A stretch of DNA of 64,000 bases from AP-15 sp963787425 (GCA_963787425.1 CAWBCV010000007.1:434001-498000); one strand, 5' to 3'. Positions 54,218 through 63,833 are shown, counted from the first letter of the stretch. A program made the numbers and translations. The notes: a model not told the origin generated them from the letters alone.

Positions 54218-54514
54218 ATGAACCGTGTGGAAATCCTTGCGAAGCTACGCGAGAATGAAGCGGCCTTGCGCGCGCGCGGCGTCAGCCATGCGGCATTGTT
54301 CGGTTCGCGCGCGCGTGCCGACGCCCGTCCTGACAGTGACATCGACATCATGGTGGAATTTGATCCGGTGGCGCATGTCACGGTTTTCAACTACGCTGGC
54401 TTAAAAGACTACATCGCCGGTTTGTTCGAAGGCCCGGTCGATGTTGTCAGCCGCGAGGGGTTGAAGCCTTACCTTCGCCCCGCCGCAATAACCGACGCGA
54501 TTTATGCGTTCTGA
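54218..54514 (+). CDS. MNT-domain nucleotidyltransferase antitoxin (MntA-like)
   Basis: 98 residues of the minimal nucleotidyltransferase family: ALFGSRARADARPDSDIDIM carries the GSxAR...SDxDxx catalytic pattern. In HEPN-MNT systems this protein neutralises the HEPN ribonuclease toxin, by adenylylating it in characterised cases. Its stop lies inside the next gene (11-base overlap), the usual coupled arrangement. ATG at 54218; a longer in-frame start upstream lacks support. Confidence 0.9.
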   Translation: MNRVEILAKLRENEAALRARGVSHAALFGSRARADARPDSDIDIMVEFDPVAHVTVFNYAGLKDYIAGLFEGPVDVVSREGLKPYLRPAAITDAIYAF

Positions 54515-54863
54515 TGGCGCGATTGCTGCGCTGCGCGACATCGCGCATCACATCGATCTCGCTTTGAGCTTTACGGCAGGCTTCGATTACGAAGCGTTCG
54601 TGACCGACCCACGCACGGTCTATGCCGTGACGCGCTGCCTTGAGATCATCTCCGAAGCCTCGCGGCGCCTGCCCGACGATTTGAAGGCGCGCCACCCGTC
54701 AATCGCGTGGAGGGACATGGCCGGCGCAGGCAACATCTATCGCCACGACTACGAGGACGTGGCCGCGCAGCATGTGTGGGACGCGGTGCAAATCGATTTG
54801 CCGCCGCTGCGCGCAGCAATCACTCACGAGCTTGCCGCGCTCGACCCGCCGCCGGCGGGATAA
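54504..54863 (+). CDS. HEPN-domain toxin (DUF86, HepT-like)
   Basis: 119 residues, all-helical. It contains AIAALRDIAHHIDLALSFTA, YAVTRCLEIISEASRRLPDD and the active-site region AGAGNIYRHDYEDV, which is the Arg-His-x-Tyr variant of the HEPN RNase motif. Second gene of the pair; toxin of a type VII-style HEPN-MNT toxin-antitoxin module. Lies in a block inserted between two copies of the Rieske alpha gene. Confidence 0.9.
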   Translation: MRSDGAIAALRDIAHHIDLALSFTAGFDYEAFVTDPRTVYAVTRCLEIISEASRRLPDDLKARHPSIAWRDMAGAGNIYRHDYEDVAAQHVWDAVQIDLPPLRAAITHELAALDPPPAG

Positions 54864-55368
54864 TAGGCCACCAACCGCCTCGAAGCGCTTCAAGAAAAAT
54901 CTGCCTCCAAATATTCGCCAGTTAGTGCGGCTGTTCCCGATTTGAAAGTAATTAGGCGGGTCGAGCGTTTTCCAAGGTCTCGGCAGTCGACGATTCCTGG
55001 CGGAGCATTCGTTCGACGACTTCCAATCCATGCTATCTCGCGCCAGTGTGAATCGCGCGGCAAGCATCTGGGGGAACTCCCTCCCGCGGCCAACCTGAAT
55101 TCGTGTCGCACGGAGACCGCTTGCCGGCGATGCGGCTCACGCAACCAGAGGCTATTCAAGGGCGCGGTCAAATCGCGGGAGACCCCTTGTGCAACGAGCC
55201 GATCTGAGCTGTACTCCGGCCGGACATCTACCATGTCGCGGAGGTTGATGGTGCCGGACGGGCAGGCCGCAAATGGGACAACGGATAGGACGCGAATTTA
55301 CATTAACGAGGAGCCCCAATCCAAGCCGGCAACGATCGCTCCCAGTATATGAAACGGCCTTCGGAGCA
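54864..55368. other. Intergenic stretch, possible methyltransferase debris
   Basis: About 500 bases without an intact gene. One plus-strand frame near 55095-55190 reads FVSHGDRLPAMRLTQPEAIQ G, which loosely recalls the C-terminal 'RLTPREAARIQGFPD' block of cytosine-C5 methyltransferases. It is too short and degenerate to call. Such genes do accompany MutL-like ATPases in restriction-modification islands, which is why I record it. Confidence 0.3.
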
Positions 55369-56865
55369 ATGTACCACGGCAAGGTAGAGCAAATTCTTCG
55401 GCTCAATCGGAGAAGATTATATTGAATGGCTTACAAGCTACGCGGAGATTTTTCGTGATTTTATCCTCCCTACGGGATCTATAGTCCTTGAACTCGGTAA
55501 TACGTGGGTACCCGGAAAGCCCACCATGTCAACTGCGGTGATGAGGGCTCTACTAGGGTTTTTAGATAAAGCAAAGCTTCACCTTTGTGAGGAGTTCATC
55601 TGGTATAATCCTGCAAGGCTTCCATCACCGGCTGTCTGGGTGAACATAGAACGTTGGTTGGGGGATCATTGGTTGATCCGAACTAAGCGGTATGACGAGG
55701 ACATCGAGCATGTAGTGGAAATCGACGTTAATATAATTGCAAAGGGAAATCTCGACCTACCTTATAGAACGGTTTCGGTCCCCGACAAACACTCCCCACT
55801 ACACTATAATCGAGATCTCATCCCTCCACCATAATTTTCATGGTAGAACACTCGGTAAGATGAAATATTTCCTAGAATCCATGTATAGAGAAGACATTAG
55901 TTCAGGATTGGTAGAAATAGAATTCAGAGGAGCCAAGCTGCAATGGGATAACCTCGACGAGAAGCTTTTAGCTCTGCCGGACGGCACGCGATATAAGAAA
56001 GACTTTGCGTTCGAAGTAACTGGAAAGGCCGTAACCGGATGGGTAGGAATTCTGGCAAAGGGTAGCCGTGCGAACGCTGGTTTTTCAATTCTTCAGAACG
56101 GTCGAATGATTCGGGGTTGGCCGGATGCGTATCGTCCTGGGAAGATTTACGGGCAACTACAAGGCTCGAATGATTTGGTAAACCAGCGTCTGGTCGGCGA
56201 GATCAATTTGGATGGGTTCTTGGTCAGCCACACCAAGGATGACATTCTTTGGCGAGGCTCTGAGGAAGAGGACCTTGAGGAGGAATTGCTCAAGGCTTGC
56301 AACGATTACCGCATCATTGCAATTCGCCGACGCTCAACCAGAGATGACGAGCGGGGTCCGTCCGAGGCGGACACGGAGCTGGCCCTGGACGAGTTGAAAC
56401 GGGAGCTTGAATCCCCGGAAATGATAGACCAGATCAGTCTGCTCCCGATCCCGCCGAGTGAGATTGTGGCGGCTTCAAAGAAGAAAATCACAGACGACGC
56501 ACAGAGATTAACTGCTACTTTTCAAACGAAAATCGACGGAATCGAGATCAAAATTTATCTTCGAGGCGATATGTCACCAAACGACCCCTATTTTGTTGTC
56601 GAGTTCCGCAAAAGCAAATTTGGTGTTGGTTGTCATAAATCAAGCGCACCCGCATTGGTCACAGCTGATGGACTCGCAGGACATTCTCAATTATCTGCGG
56701 CACTGCACCTACGATGGTCTGTCTGAATGGAAGGCACGACAAAAGGCATCACGCATCGACCCCGATACAATCCGCATCCTAAAGGATGGCTTTCTCCGTC
56801 TGCCGATGAAGATGGAGGAGCATCAGTCAGACGAAGTGGACACCAGCCAAGCGGCTGCCCAATGA
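55369..56865 (+). pseudogene. Decayed R-M operon: DNA methyltransferase fragment fused to a MutL/MORC-like GHKL ATPase
   Basis: Part 1 (55369-55650): MYHGKVEQIL, then in another frame GEDYIEWLTSYAEIFRDFIL, GSIVLELGNTWVPGKPTMST and FIWYNPARLPSPAVWVNIER, blocks of an N4/N6 DNA methyltransferase. It then runs in frame into part 2: WLIRTKRYDEDIEHVVE, RTLGKMKYFLESMYRED, GWVGILAKGSRANAGFSILQ, NGRMIRGWPD, GSNDLVNQRLVGEINLDGFL and VSHTKDDILW, the middle and C-terminal part of MORC/MutL-type GHKL ATPases of R-M systems. The ATP-binding N-terminus is missing. Further shifts near 55810 and 56620 lead to INQAHPHWSQL and RIDPDTIRILKD. Composition is AT-richer than its neighbours, consistent with acquisition. 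Confidence 0.72.
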
Positions 56866-56950
56866 GTGGGCCCGGAACACGCGCCGCCGTTTCGGTGGCG
56901 TGCATGCATCAGACCGGCCCTCAGGGTCGCGCGTGGGGATTAAGGGTCAA

Positions 56951-57776
56951 TCAACAAACAGCTCCTGGCCGTAGCCCCAAGATCCCGTCCGGGAAGATCG
57001 ACTGGTCGGCGAGCTGCACGCGGCGCGCGCGGAAGGTGAACCCGTGCCCGTTGACAAGCGCATGGTTGGGGCTCGCGAACTGGTCCTCGTGGGACAGCGG
57101 CGGGCGGCCGAGATAGCGGGTCTGGACCCGGGCGCTGGAGAGATGGCTGGTCGGGACGTGGTAATTGGCGGAGCAGTTGTGACCAAGGTCTTGCAGTTGA
57201 CGGGTTCGAGCCATTTCATCGGGCCGAGCGCCTGCATGCCGCCGTCCCGCCGATTGAACACGGTGTCGAGGTACCAGCGCGCGTCGCCCAGATAGGCGTC
57301 GAGGCTCGGGGCGTCCTTGGCCCAGCTCGCGAAGACGATCCCCGCGTAGGTCTCGACGCGGGCGGCGATCAGACCGAGCGACGGCCGGTCGAGCGCGTCG
57401 TAATAGGCCTCGGATTCTCCGGGGACGTGCTCGAGGGCGCCGTCGTTGCAGTGCGTCCAGCCGTGATAGGTGCACATGAAGCGCTTGGCGTTGCCGTCAT
57501 CGCAGCGCACGACGCCGTTGCCGCGGTGGCGGCACATGTTTAAGAGCGCGTGCAGCCGGCCCTCGCCGTCGCGGGTCAGGATGACCGGGTCCTCGCCCAT
57601 ATAGGTGTGGAAGAAATCATCCGGCCCGGGCACCAGGCTCTCATGCCCGATCATCAGCCAGGCGCGCCCGAAGATCTCTCCATCTCCTCGTCGTAGATCG
57701 CCTGGTCGCTGAAGATGCGGCGGTCGAGTTTACCGGTGGCCGCGTCGATAACGGCGTATTCCCGAGTGGCGCCCAT
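56951..57776 (-). pseudogene. Broken second copy of the Rieske dioxygenase alpha gene
   Basis: Starts at ATG 57776 (MGATREYAVIDAATGKLDRR), close to the intact copy at 52536-53894. A base is lost after EEMER near 57680, so the product shifts out of frame; the next frame continues MIGHESLVPGPDDFFHTYMG. A second shift falls near DNCSDNYH, and a deletion of about 60 residues joins GFTFR to ARRVQLADQSIFPDGILGLR. The last 100 or so residues are missing. The DNA is nearly identical to the intact copy for much of its length. Confidence 0.88.
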
Positions 57777-57814
57777 ACCTGGGATCCTCCCTCTCGCGGC
57801 AGGGCGCAGGAGGG

Positions 57815-58849
57815 TTAGGCAGCGGCGCTTTCGGGCTGTGCGGTCCTTGCGGCGTGATCGAGCATCGCAGCGGCATTGCGGTGCAGGATCTGCTCGCGCG
57901 CGTCCGCGCCGATCTGCGCTTCCACAAGCGCCTTCCGGGTCCAGTCGCAGCCGAACTCGGTGCCGTCGGTGCCGCACACGATGCGCTCGGCGCCGTAGAG
58001 GCTCACGGCAGCCTCGATCGCGCGCGGGCCGAACGAGTTGCAATCCACGTACACCTTCGCCTTTCGGAAGCGCGACGACGGCAATTCCTCATCCGGCGTG
58101 TCGAGCAGGGCGCGGTGGTCCATGCGCTCGACCTCGTAGGGAATGTTGCCGCCCAAATTGTGGACGTGGATCATCGCGTCCGGGTAGTCCGCGAGGTAGT
58201 CGGTCAGAGATAGCGTTACCATCACCGAGGACAGGCTCGCCTGCATGTCGAGCGTGCCGTTGCGGCGGCGCGCGTTGTCCGTGTCGCTCGCGACCTTGGG
58301 GTAGGCGTCGCCCGGCCGCGGCCCGTTATGGATGAAGAGCACCGCGCGCCGGCGGTTCGCGACTTCCAGCAGCGGCCGCATCGCCTCGGCGTCCTTGCGC
58401 GTGAGGAAGAAGTTGCCCGGAATCTGTGCGCCGATCATGCCCGGCAGCTCGAGCGCCCGCTCAAGCTCGGCGGCGGCGGCGGAAATGTCCGTCAACGGCA
58501 GCGCGGCGTAGGCGGCGAAGCGGCCGGGATGCTTCTGGCAAATCGCGGAAAGCCCGTCATTGACGCTCCGGCACATCGGCCCGGCCACTTCCGGGGGCTG
58601 GGCCTCGATCCAGCAGAACGAGCCGAGAAGCGACAGCACGCTCGTCTCTACCCCTTGGCGGTCCATCCGAGCGAGGTGGAAATCGACGTCGTCGAAGGCT
58701 TTGGTAAGCGGCTCTTCGCTCATCCGTGAGGATTTCAGAACTTCGACGCCGTCCGGATTGCGCACAATGCGCGGTTCCCTGGTACGAGCGCGCAGCGCGT
58801 CGGCTACTTCGGCGGGCCTCCAATGGGCATGCATGTCGATCATAGTCAT
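57815..58849 (-). CDS. Amidohydrolase (ACMSD-like metal-dependent decarboxylase)
   Basis: 344 residues, amidohydrolase_2 family. Metal site His pair in MIDMHAHWRP, His in MIHVHNLGG and HNGPRPG, Asp in VCGTDGTEFG. Relatives decarboxylate 2-amino-3-carboxymuconate semialdehyde, resorcylate or other aromatic or muconate acids. It lies 38 bases upstream of the broken Rieske alpha copy on the same strand, so the original operon order was probably amidohydrolase then alpha then beta. Confidence 0.88.
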   Translation of the reverse strand: MTMIDMHAHWRPAEVADALRARTREPRIVRNPDGVEVLKSSRMSEEPLTKAFDDVDFHLARMDRQGVETSVLSLLGSFCWIEAQPPEVAGPMCRSVNDGLSAICQKHPGRFAAYAALPLTDISAAAAELERALELPGMIGAQIPGNFFLTRKDAEAMRPLLEVANRRRAVLFIHNGPRPGDAYPKVASDTDNARRRNGTLDMQASLSSVMVTLSLTDYLADYPDAMIHVHNLGGNIPYEVERMDHRALLDTPDEELPSSRFRKAKVYVDCNSFGPRAIEAAVSLYGAERIVCGTDGTEFGCDWTRKALVEAQIGADAREQILHRNAAAMLDHAARTAQPESAAA

Positions 58850-58901
58850 GGCTGTTTCCTTCCTGGGCCGGGTACCACCTTAACCCCACGGCGGCTCGCT
58901 G

Positions 58902-59105
58902 TTAAAGCGCCTTGCACGATCCGTCGCACTCGTCGGGGAACAGGCTCCTGCCACAGGCACAAGCGCCACGATGAAACGCGACGCCGGTATTGGTGGTCGG
59001 AGTATCGGTTGTCGGCGCGGGTTGCTCGGGCAGCCTCTCCCGCCGCAGCTCGTCCATGCGGGTCCGGATCGTTTTGAAATCGTCGGCTGCGCGGGGCCGT
59101 GACAT
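58902..59105 (-). CDS. Small Cys-containing hypothetical protein, 67 residues
   Basis: MSRPRAADDFKTIRTRMDEL is a charged helix; a Pro/Thr-rich linker (PAPTTDTPTTNTG) follows, then GACACGRSLFPDECDGSCKA with four cysteines that could bind zinc. Located between the isochorismatase-fold and amidohydrolase genes on the same strand, only 15 bases downstream of the former. Plausible small operon member, unknown function. Confidence 0.5.
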   Translation of the reverse strand: MSRPRAADDFKTIRTRMDELRRERLPEQPAPTTDTPTTNTGVAFHRGACACGRSLFPDECDGSCKAL

Positions 59106-59120
59106 CGTGTGGCGACCCGC

Positions 59121-59729
59121 TCATTCCCGCAGCATCGCCGCGACCTGGTCGAGGCTTCGGATGCGCGCGTACATTTTCATCGCCTTGTCGAGGCTGTAGG
59201 CATGCGCGGCGGGGTCGCCGCTCCAGCAGCATTCGCGCACCACGACAGACGCGAGATCGAGGTTGAAGGCCTCGCGGACGCTCGTCTCGACGCCGCGATT
59301 GGTGGCGCCGCCGCCGACGATGATCGTGTCGCGCCGCAGCATGTGCAGGAGCTCGGCGACCCCCGTCCCGTAGAAGGCGCTCGGCCGGCGCTTGAGGAAG
59401 ACGTAATCCTCGGGCCGTGGCGCGATCTCGTCTGGGAAGCCGGCCTCTGCCGTGCCCTCAACAGCGTTGGTGAGCGGCGGCACGCCGGTCTCCGCCGAGA
59501 GGTCGGTCGGCACCATGACGACGTCGGTGCCGTCGGCGCGGCTGACGGGCGTCGTGTAGATCACCGGCACGCGAGCGGCCCGCGCGACCGCGATCATCTG
59601 CACCCAGGCATCGAGAACGGGGCGCATCGCGGCCCTGCGCGCGGGATCCGACGGAGCGAGCGCGCGCCGGCAAACATCGTAGGCGATCAGTGCCGCCCGG
59701 CGCCGATCGATGCGTTCGGGTTCGGGCAT
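59121..59729 (-). CDS. Isochorismatase-family hydrolase (no nucleophilic Cys)
   Basis: 202 residues with the isochorismatase alpha/beta fold: AALIAYDVCRRAL (Asp of the triad), FLKRRPSAFYGTGVAELLHM (Lys) and IIVGGGATNRGVETSVREAF. In amidase-type members the last block has a Cys (…TNVCVES…); here it is NRGVE, so the Cys nucleophile is absent, as in isochorismatase-type (vinyl-ether) hydrolases. First gene of the minus-strand run into the amidohydrolase and dioxygenase genes. Substrate unknown. Confidence 0.85.
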   Translation of the reverse strand: MPEPERIDRRRAALIAYDVCRRALAPSDPARRAAMRPVLDAWVQMIAVARAARVPVIYTTPVSRADGTDVVMVPTDLSAETGVPPLTNAVEGTAEAGFPDEIAPRPEDYVFLKRRPSAFYGTGVAELLHMLRRDTIIVGGGATNRGVETSVREAFNLDLASVVVRECCWSGDPAAHAYSLDKAMKMYARIRSLDQVAAMLRE

Positions 59730-59811
59730 CGCAACCTCCTCACATCAGCGTAACCCACCAACCGGCGAAATCAATCGGCTCGGTTGGCCGGTTCAGGCGG
59801 CGAGCACCGGA

Positions 59812-60453
59812 TCAGCGCGGAAGACTGCCGCGGACCTCTTCGGCGAGCGCGGTTATCTCGGCGGCAGCCGGGGTAGTATTGGCGGTTTCAACCACGCCGA
59901 GCCCGAGCGCCATCGCCCGAGCCAGTGCGACGCGATTGCCGATGCGGGTCGCGGCAATCGGCGGGCCGATTCGGCCGAGCTGGGCGACGATTTCCTCGGT
60001 CAAGCGGGAGCGCGCCGGGACCCGATTTAGCACGATGAGCGAGCGCCGGTGCTCGTCATGCGCCATTTTGAGTGTCTCCGTCGTCGCCCACAAATCGAGC
60101 GGCGAGGGCTGAACCGGGACCACGACCAGCCCTGCGGCGCGTACCGCGATGCGGGCCTCGGTTTCGGCATGCGGCGGGGCGTCGATGACGACCAAGTCCG
60201 CCTCAGCTACGCGATCCTCGACCCATTGCGCCGCGCGCCAACCCGGTAGCGCCGCGAAGTCGAAGCCGATCGCCTTTGCCCCAAGCCGTGCACGCCGCAG
60301 CTCGACCCAGGCCGAGAAGCTGCCCTGCGGATCGATATCGAGAGCGGCGACCCGCGCGCCGCATCGAGCCCAGGCGACCGCAAGTTGTGTGGCGAGCGTC
60401 GTTTTGCCGGCGCCGCCCTTGCGCTGTGCGATCGTGATGACCAGCCCCGCCAT
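59812..60453 (-). CDS. ParA family ATPase
   Basis: 213 residues of the ParA/MinD deviant-Walker ATPases: LVITIAQRKGGAGKTTLATQ (Walker A with signature Lys), ARVAALDIDPQGSFSAWVEL and DLVVIDAPPHAETEARIAVR. It is short, lacks an N-terminal DNA-binding region and has no parB beside it, so it is an orphan ParA that may position a cellular cargo. Chromosomal parAB is not here. Confidence 0.9.
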   Translation of the reverse strand: MAGLVITIAQRKGGAGKTTLATQLAVAWARCGARVAALDIDPQGSFSAWVELRRARLGAKAIGFDFAALPGWRAAQWVEDRVAEADLVVIDAPPHAETEARIAVRAAGLVVVPVQPSPLDLWATTETLKMAHDEHRRSLIVLNRVPARSRLTEEIVAQLGRIGPPIAATRIGNRVALARAMALGLGVVETANTTPAAAEITALAEEVRGSLPR

Positions 60454-60590
60454 TCGAGCTGCGCTTTAGCAGAGGCCGGCGAGGGATGGTAGCCCGCTGC
60501 TCCCCGATACCCTGCGCACAGGCCGAATCGGCTTTGGTGAAACCCTCGGGCACGCCCTGGCCTATGGAACAAGCCGCTCTCCTTGTTGGG

Positions 60591-61872
60591 TCACCCTATC
60601 AGGATCGTCTGCGCTGTTTCCTGGCCGCTGGCCAACGCCGCCTCAACGGTACCCATTTCCGAACCGGCATAGAGCGCCTCGCCAGAAAAGAATATGCCTC
60701 CACCGTTCGGCTTTCTGAGCACCGACTGGGCTTCGCGTGTTCGTGTCGTGGCGTAGGAATAGGCGCCGCGCGCGAACGGATCGTTGCCCCAGTTGATCGC
60801 TCGCGCCGTGACCAGATCCCTTCTGATGCGGTCCGAAGGTAGATTGAAAATCCCGCCGAGCGAGGCGAGCCCCATCTCAATGAGTTCGGACTCGGCAAGT
60901 GACGACACCCCGTCGGCCTTGGGTCCCGCTAGCCAACCCGTCAGCACCGGATATCCGTCCGGATACTGGGTCCACCAGGTCGGGACCGTTGCATCGGAAA
61001 GCAGGAACGACAGATCGCACAGGTCTCGCCCGCCATGATCGGCCCACCACTTCGTGGCGAAGCGAAATAGAAATTTGACGACGTTGCCGAACCCGATATC
61101 GGCAGCGGCCGTCACCCGTTCGCGCGCCGCCGGCGGAAGCGCGATTTCGGACAGCAGCGGGGGTGGCACGGTAAGGATCGCGGCGTCGGCCTCGAACGTG
61201 GCGCCATCGCAACAGAGCACGGCAACCCGCCCGCAGGCCTCGTCAATCCCCGTAACCGCCGCGCCGAGATGGAGCGCGGCGCCGTGCCTGCGGCATTCGG
61301 ACGAAAGATAGTCGATGAGCGCGCCGTAGCCTTTCGCGATCCGCCCGTGCGGGCCGTCGTCCCGGGCCATCCATTCGTCGCGAAGCGCGAGAGTGCTGGC
61401 GCGGCGCGGGTCGGCCGCGTCGTAGCCCTCGACCGTTCGGGTGACCGATCGCCGCATGTCGTCGTATCGACCGATCGGCGAAATGCGTATCGAGAAATTC
61501 GGCGATCGGCAGGTCCGCTTTCACCTCGCTCAGAGCTTGGTAGAATCGACCCATATGAGGCACGGAAGGTTCGTTGGGCAATAACTTGCCCGTGCGGGCA
61601 CTCCATCGCGTGCCACCGCGCGGCAAGAGCGAAAGTTGCGCTTCCCGCATCAGAGCTCGTGTCACCGGCGCGGCGCCGTGGACAAATTCGGGACCGCCTT
61701 CAGCCGGGTAGCCGAATTCCTCGGCGGGCAGCGGGTAGATGCGCCCGCCGCATCGGTCTCGCGCCTCGAGGATCGTCACTCGTTTGCCCGCGCGCACGAG
61801 CTCGCGGGCCGCCATCAAGCCCGCAGCACCTGCGCCGACGACCAGAATATGCGTCGGATGCAGAGGGGCCAC
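60591..61872 (-). pseudogene. FAD-dependent amine oxidase, single frameshift
   Basis: The N-terminal half (start 61872) reads HILVVGAGAAGLMAARELVR, the FAD-binding Rossmann, ARDRCGGRIYPLPAEEFGYP and a LDTHFADR segment. It then slips near 61470. The next frame reads MRRSVTRTVEGYDAADPRRA through VLCCDGATFEADAAILTVPP and the FAD C-terminal block FFSGEALYAGSEMGTVEAAL. One extra base explains the break. Monoamine-oxidase fold; substrate unknown. May be a sequencing error. Confidence 0.85.
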
Positions 61873-61874
61873 CG

Positions 61875-62504
61875 TCAGGGAATTTGCGTGCCTTCGGCAG
61901 CCACAGCCTTTTGAACAGCGGGACGCGCCAGCATGCGCGCGCGATGTTCCATGACGCGAGGCAGTTTGGCGGTGTCAACTCCGTCGCCTTCTATCCAGGA
62001 AGCGATCGTGAACAGGTACGGATCGCAGATCGTGTACTTGCCACCCATTACCCACGGACCCTTGATGAGCTTGTGCTCGATCAGCCCAAAGCATTCCGTC
62101 ATGTTCGACGGCACTTTGCGCTTCATTGCCTCGATCGCTGCCGCGTCATCCGCCCACCGGGCGCCCCGCCTGCCGTGTGCATGCGCGACATGCACCGTCG
62201 AACAAAGGTAGCTGTTGAACTCCTGAACCTGCGCAAGGGCGAAGGGATCGGCGAGGGGGGCGAGTTCGGCCTCCGGAAAACGCTGTGCCACAAAGCACAG
62301 GAGCGCAGGCGTTTCGGTAAGCGTGCCGCTTTCGGTTACCAGTGCGGGAACGCGCCCTTTGGGGTTTACCGCGAGATATTCGGGGCTCCGCTGGCTCTGC
62401 GAGCGAAAATCGACCAGAACCGCCTCGTACGGCGCGCCGGCCTCTTCAAGCGCGATGTGCGTCGCAAGCGCACACGTGCCGGGGGCGTAATAAAGTCTGA
62501 ACAT
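61875..62504 (-). CDS. Glutathione S-transferase family protein
   Basis: 209 residues: thioredoxin-like N-domain MFRLYYAPGTCALATHIALE and RVPALVTESGTLTETPALLC (GSH-binding cis-Pro and Glu/Thr), then an all-helical C-domain including IKGPWVMGGKYTICDPYLFT. Conjugates or reduces using glutathione. ATG at 62504 starts right at the domain. Its stop is 3 bases from the amine oxidase start region, so the genes are an operon. Confidence 0.9.
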   Translation of the reverse strand: MFRLYYAPGTCALATHIALEEAGAPYEAVLVDFRSQSQRSPEYLAVNPKGRVPALVTESGTLTETPALLCFVAQRFPEAELAPLADPFALAQVQEFNSYLCSTVHVAHAHGRRGARWADDAAAIEAMKRKVPSNMTECFGLIEHKLIKGPWVMGGKYTICDPYLFTIASWIEGDGVDTAKLPRVMEHRARMLARPAVQKAVAAEGTQIP

Positions 62505-62642
62505 GTCGTTCGTCCTTCCATCGAACCACGGACCGCGCTCAGCGCGCTGTACCTTCGTCGCCACTTAGCTGGCGGCACCCGGGGCCGTTTCAACATGCGA
62601 TGTCATCCGGGGTCAAGAAAATGGCTGCAATGCGGCCGTGCG

Positions 62643-62788
62643 TGCTTCGAGACGCGCCAGCTTGTCCTGAGGAGCCGCCGAAGGCGGCGTCTCGAAGGGG
62701 GCGCTCCTCAGCATGAGGTAATTGCTTGATCGCATTAGGGTAAATCCCTCATCCTGAGGAAGCTGCGAAGCAGCTGTCTCGAAGGACG
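62643..62788. repeat. Intergenic palindromic repeat cluster
   Basis: Two copies of a TCCTGAGGA..GCGAAGC..GTCTCGAAGGA unit (62665-62700 and 62747-62786), with arms of the inverse sequence (GTGCTTCGAGACGCGCC and GCTCCTCAGCATGAGG) between and before. This is the family of repeats often found between genes in Bradyrhizobium-like genomes. Confidence 0.7.
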
Positions 62789-62910
62789 CACCGTATTGAT
62801 CCAGCGAACCTAGCCGGTCCGCGACAAGCCGTAATATCGGAACATCCAAACCCGTGGGAGGAGACCATGATCGACGACGCCGCTTTACGGCCAGGTCGGG
62901 AAGATCAATC

Positions 62911-63393
62911 ATGAAACTCCTTCGCGTCTTCATCCTCTGCCTTGCCGCTTCGGGCACCGCTCGCGCAGACGAGGCCGCGCAATGCCGAGCGAACGCCGGC
63001 ACTTTTCTCACCGGCAATGTGACCCAAGGCCCGGCCTTCGCGCCCGGTCATTTGCATAACGGGGTCGAGTTGTCCCATACGCATCTGACGCTTCTGTCGG
63101 ATCAGGACGGGCGATCCTACCATGTCGCGATCGATAACGTCTTCGCGGCCGGGTACGACGCGGCGGGAGAGAGCGTTCCTGCGCCGCTTTCGACGATCCG
63201 GACCGGCGACCGGCTGGAATTATGCGGAAAACTCTTTACCCGCGGCGGGCTGGGCATCGATTGGGTTCACACCAACTGCAGCAACACGCCGAGGACGGCC
63301 CAACCCGACGGCTGGCTCAAGGTCCTGGCGCCGGACGGTACCCCTGGCCCCAACCTCGAAGACTCCCATGAATATTGCCGGCTCTGGCGATGA
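62911..63393 (+). CDS. Secreted hypothetical protein (possible DUF3465-type OB fold)
   Basis: 160 residues from ATG 62911. Signal peptide MKLLRVFILCLAASGTARAD is followed by LSHTHLTLLSDQDGRSYHVA, TIRTGDRLELCGKLFTRGGL, GIDWVHTNCS and QPDGWLKVLAPDG. Cysteines near both ends could form disulphides. The HVHT.C and DGW blocks weakly recall DUF3465 exported proteins; I am not certain. No role known. Confidence 0.6.
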   Translation: MKLLRVFILCLAASGTARADEAAQCRANAGTFLTGNVTQGPAFAPGHLHNGVELSHTHLTLLSDQDGRSYHVAIDNVFAAGYDAAGESVPAPLSTIRTGDRLELCGKLFTRGGLGIDWVHTNCSNTPRTAQPDGWLKVLAPDGTPGPNLEDSHEYCRLWR

Positions 63394-63833
63394 ACATTCG
63401 TTACCCGCATGCCGGGGTGCCCCGAACGGCTCAGCTAAAGCTCAATGGCGGCGGCTGCGCCATCGAGGATGGGGCCGGGCCGCGGAGTGACTGCGGGCCG
63501 AGTGAGGTAGATCGAACACCTGATTGCGCGGCAACGCGATTTTGCGACCCGCGGCCGGGAGATCTGACGCGAACCTCGTCACATTAGCGTCCGCGCTCGA
63601 TCCCTGAGCCGCCATCGTCGCTGCAAGCGGTCGAACGGTAAGATTGGCCCCAAAGGCAGCCCAAGCTGATGGGACAACGAGACTCCTCGACAGGGGAACG
63701 CAGCGCCCGCTTCGGCCGGTAGCTCGATGTGTAAGCAAATTAAGTTGCTGTATTCGTTTGACGACTGCACTCATCGTGGTATTCGCGAGGCACGCTGCGC
63801 ACGTTTAGGAATCGCCCGAATGGGCAGTGACGA
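63394..63833. other. Intergenic stretch, no gene seen
   Basis: About 440 bases between the secreted protein and the partial ORF at the window's end. Short ORFs only, none with recognisable sequence. Confidence 0.4.
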
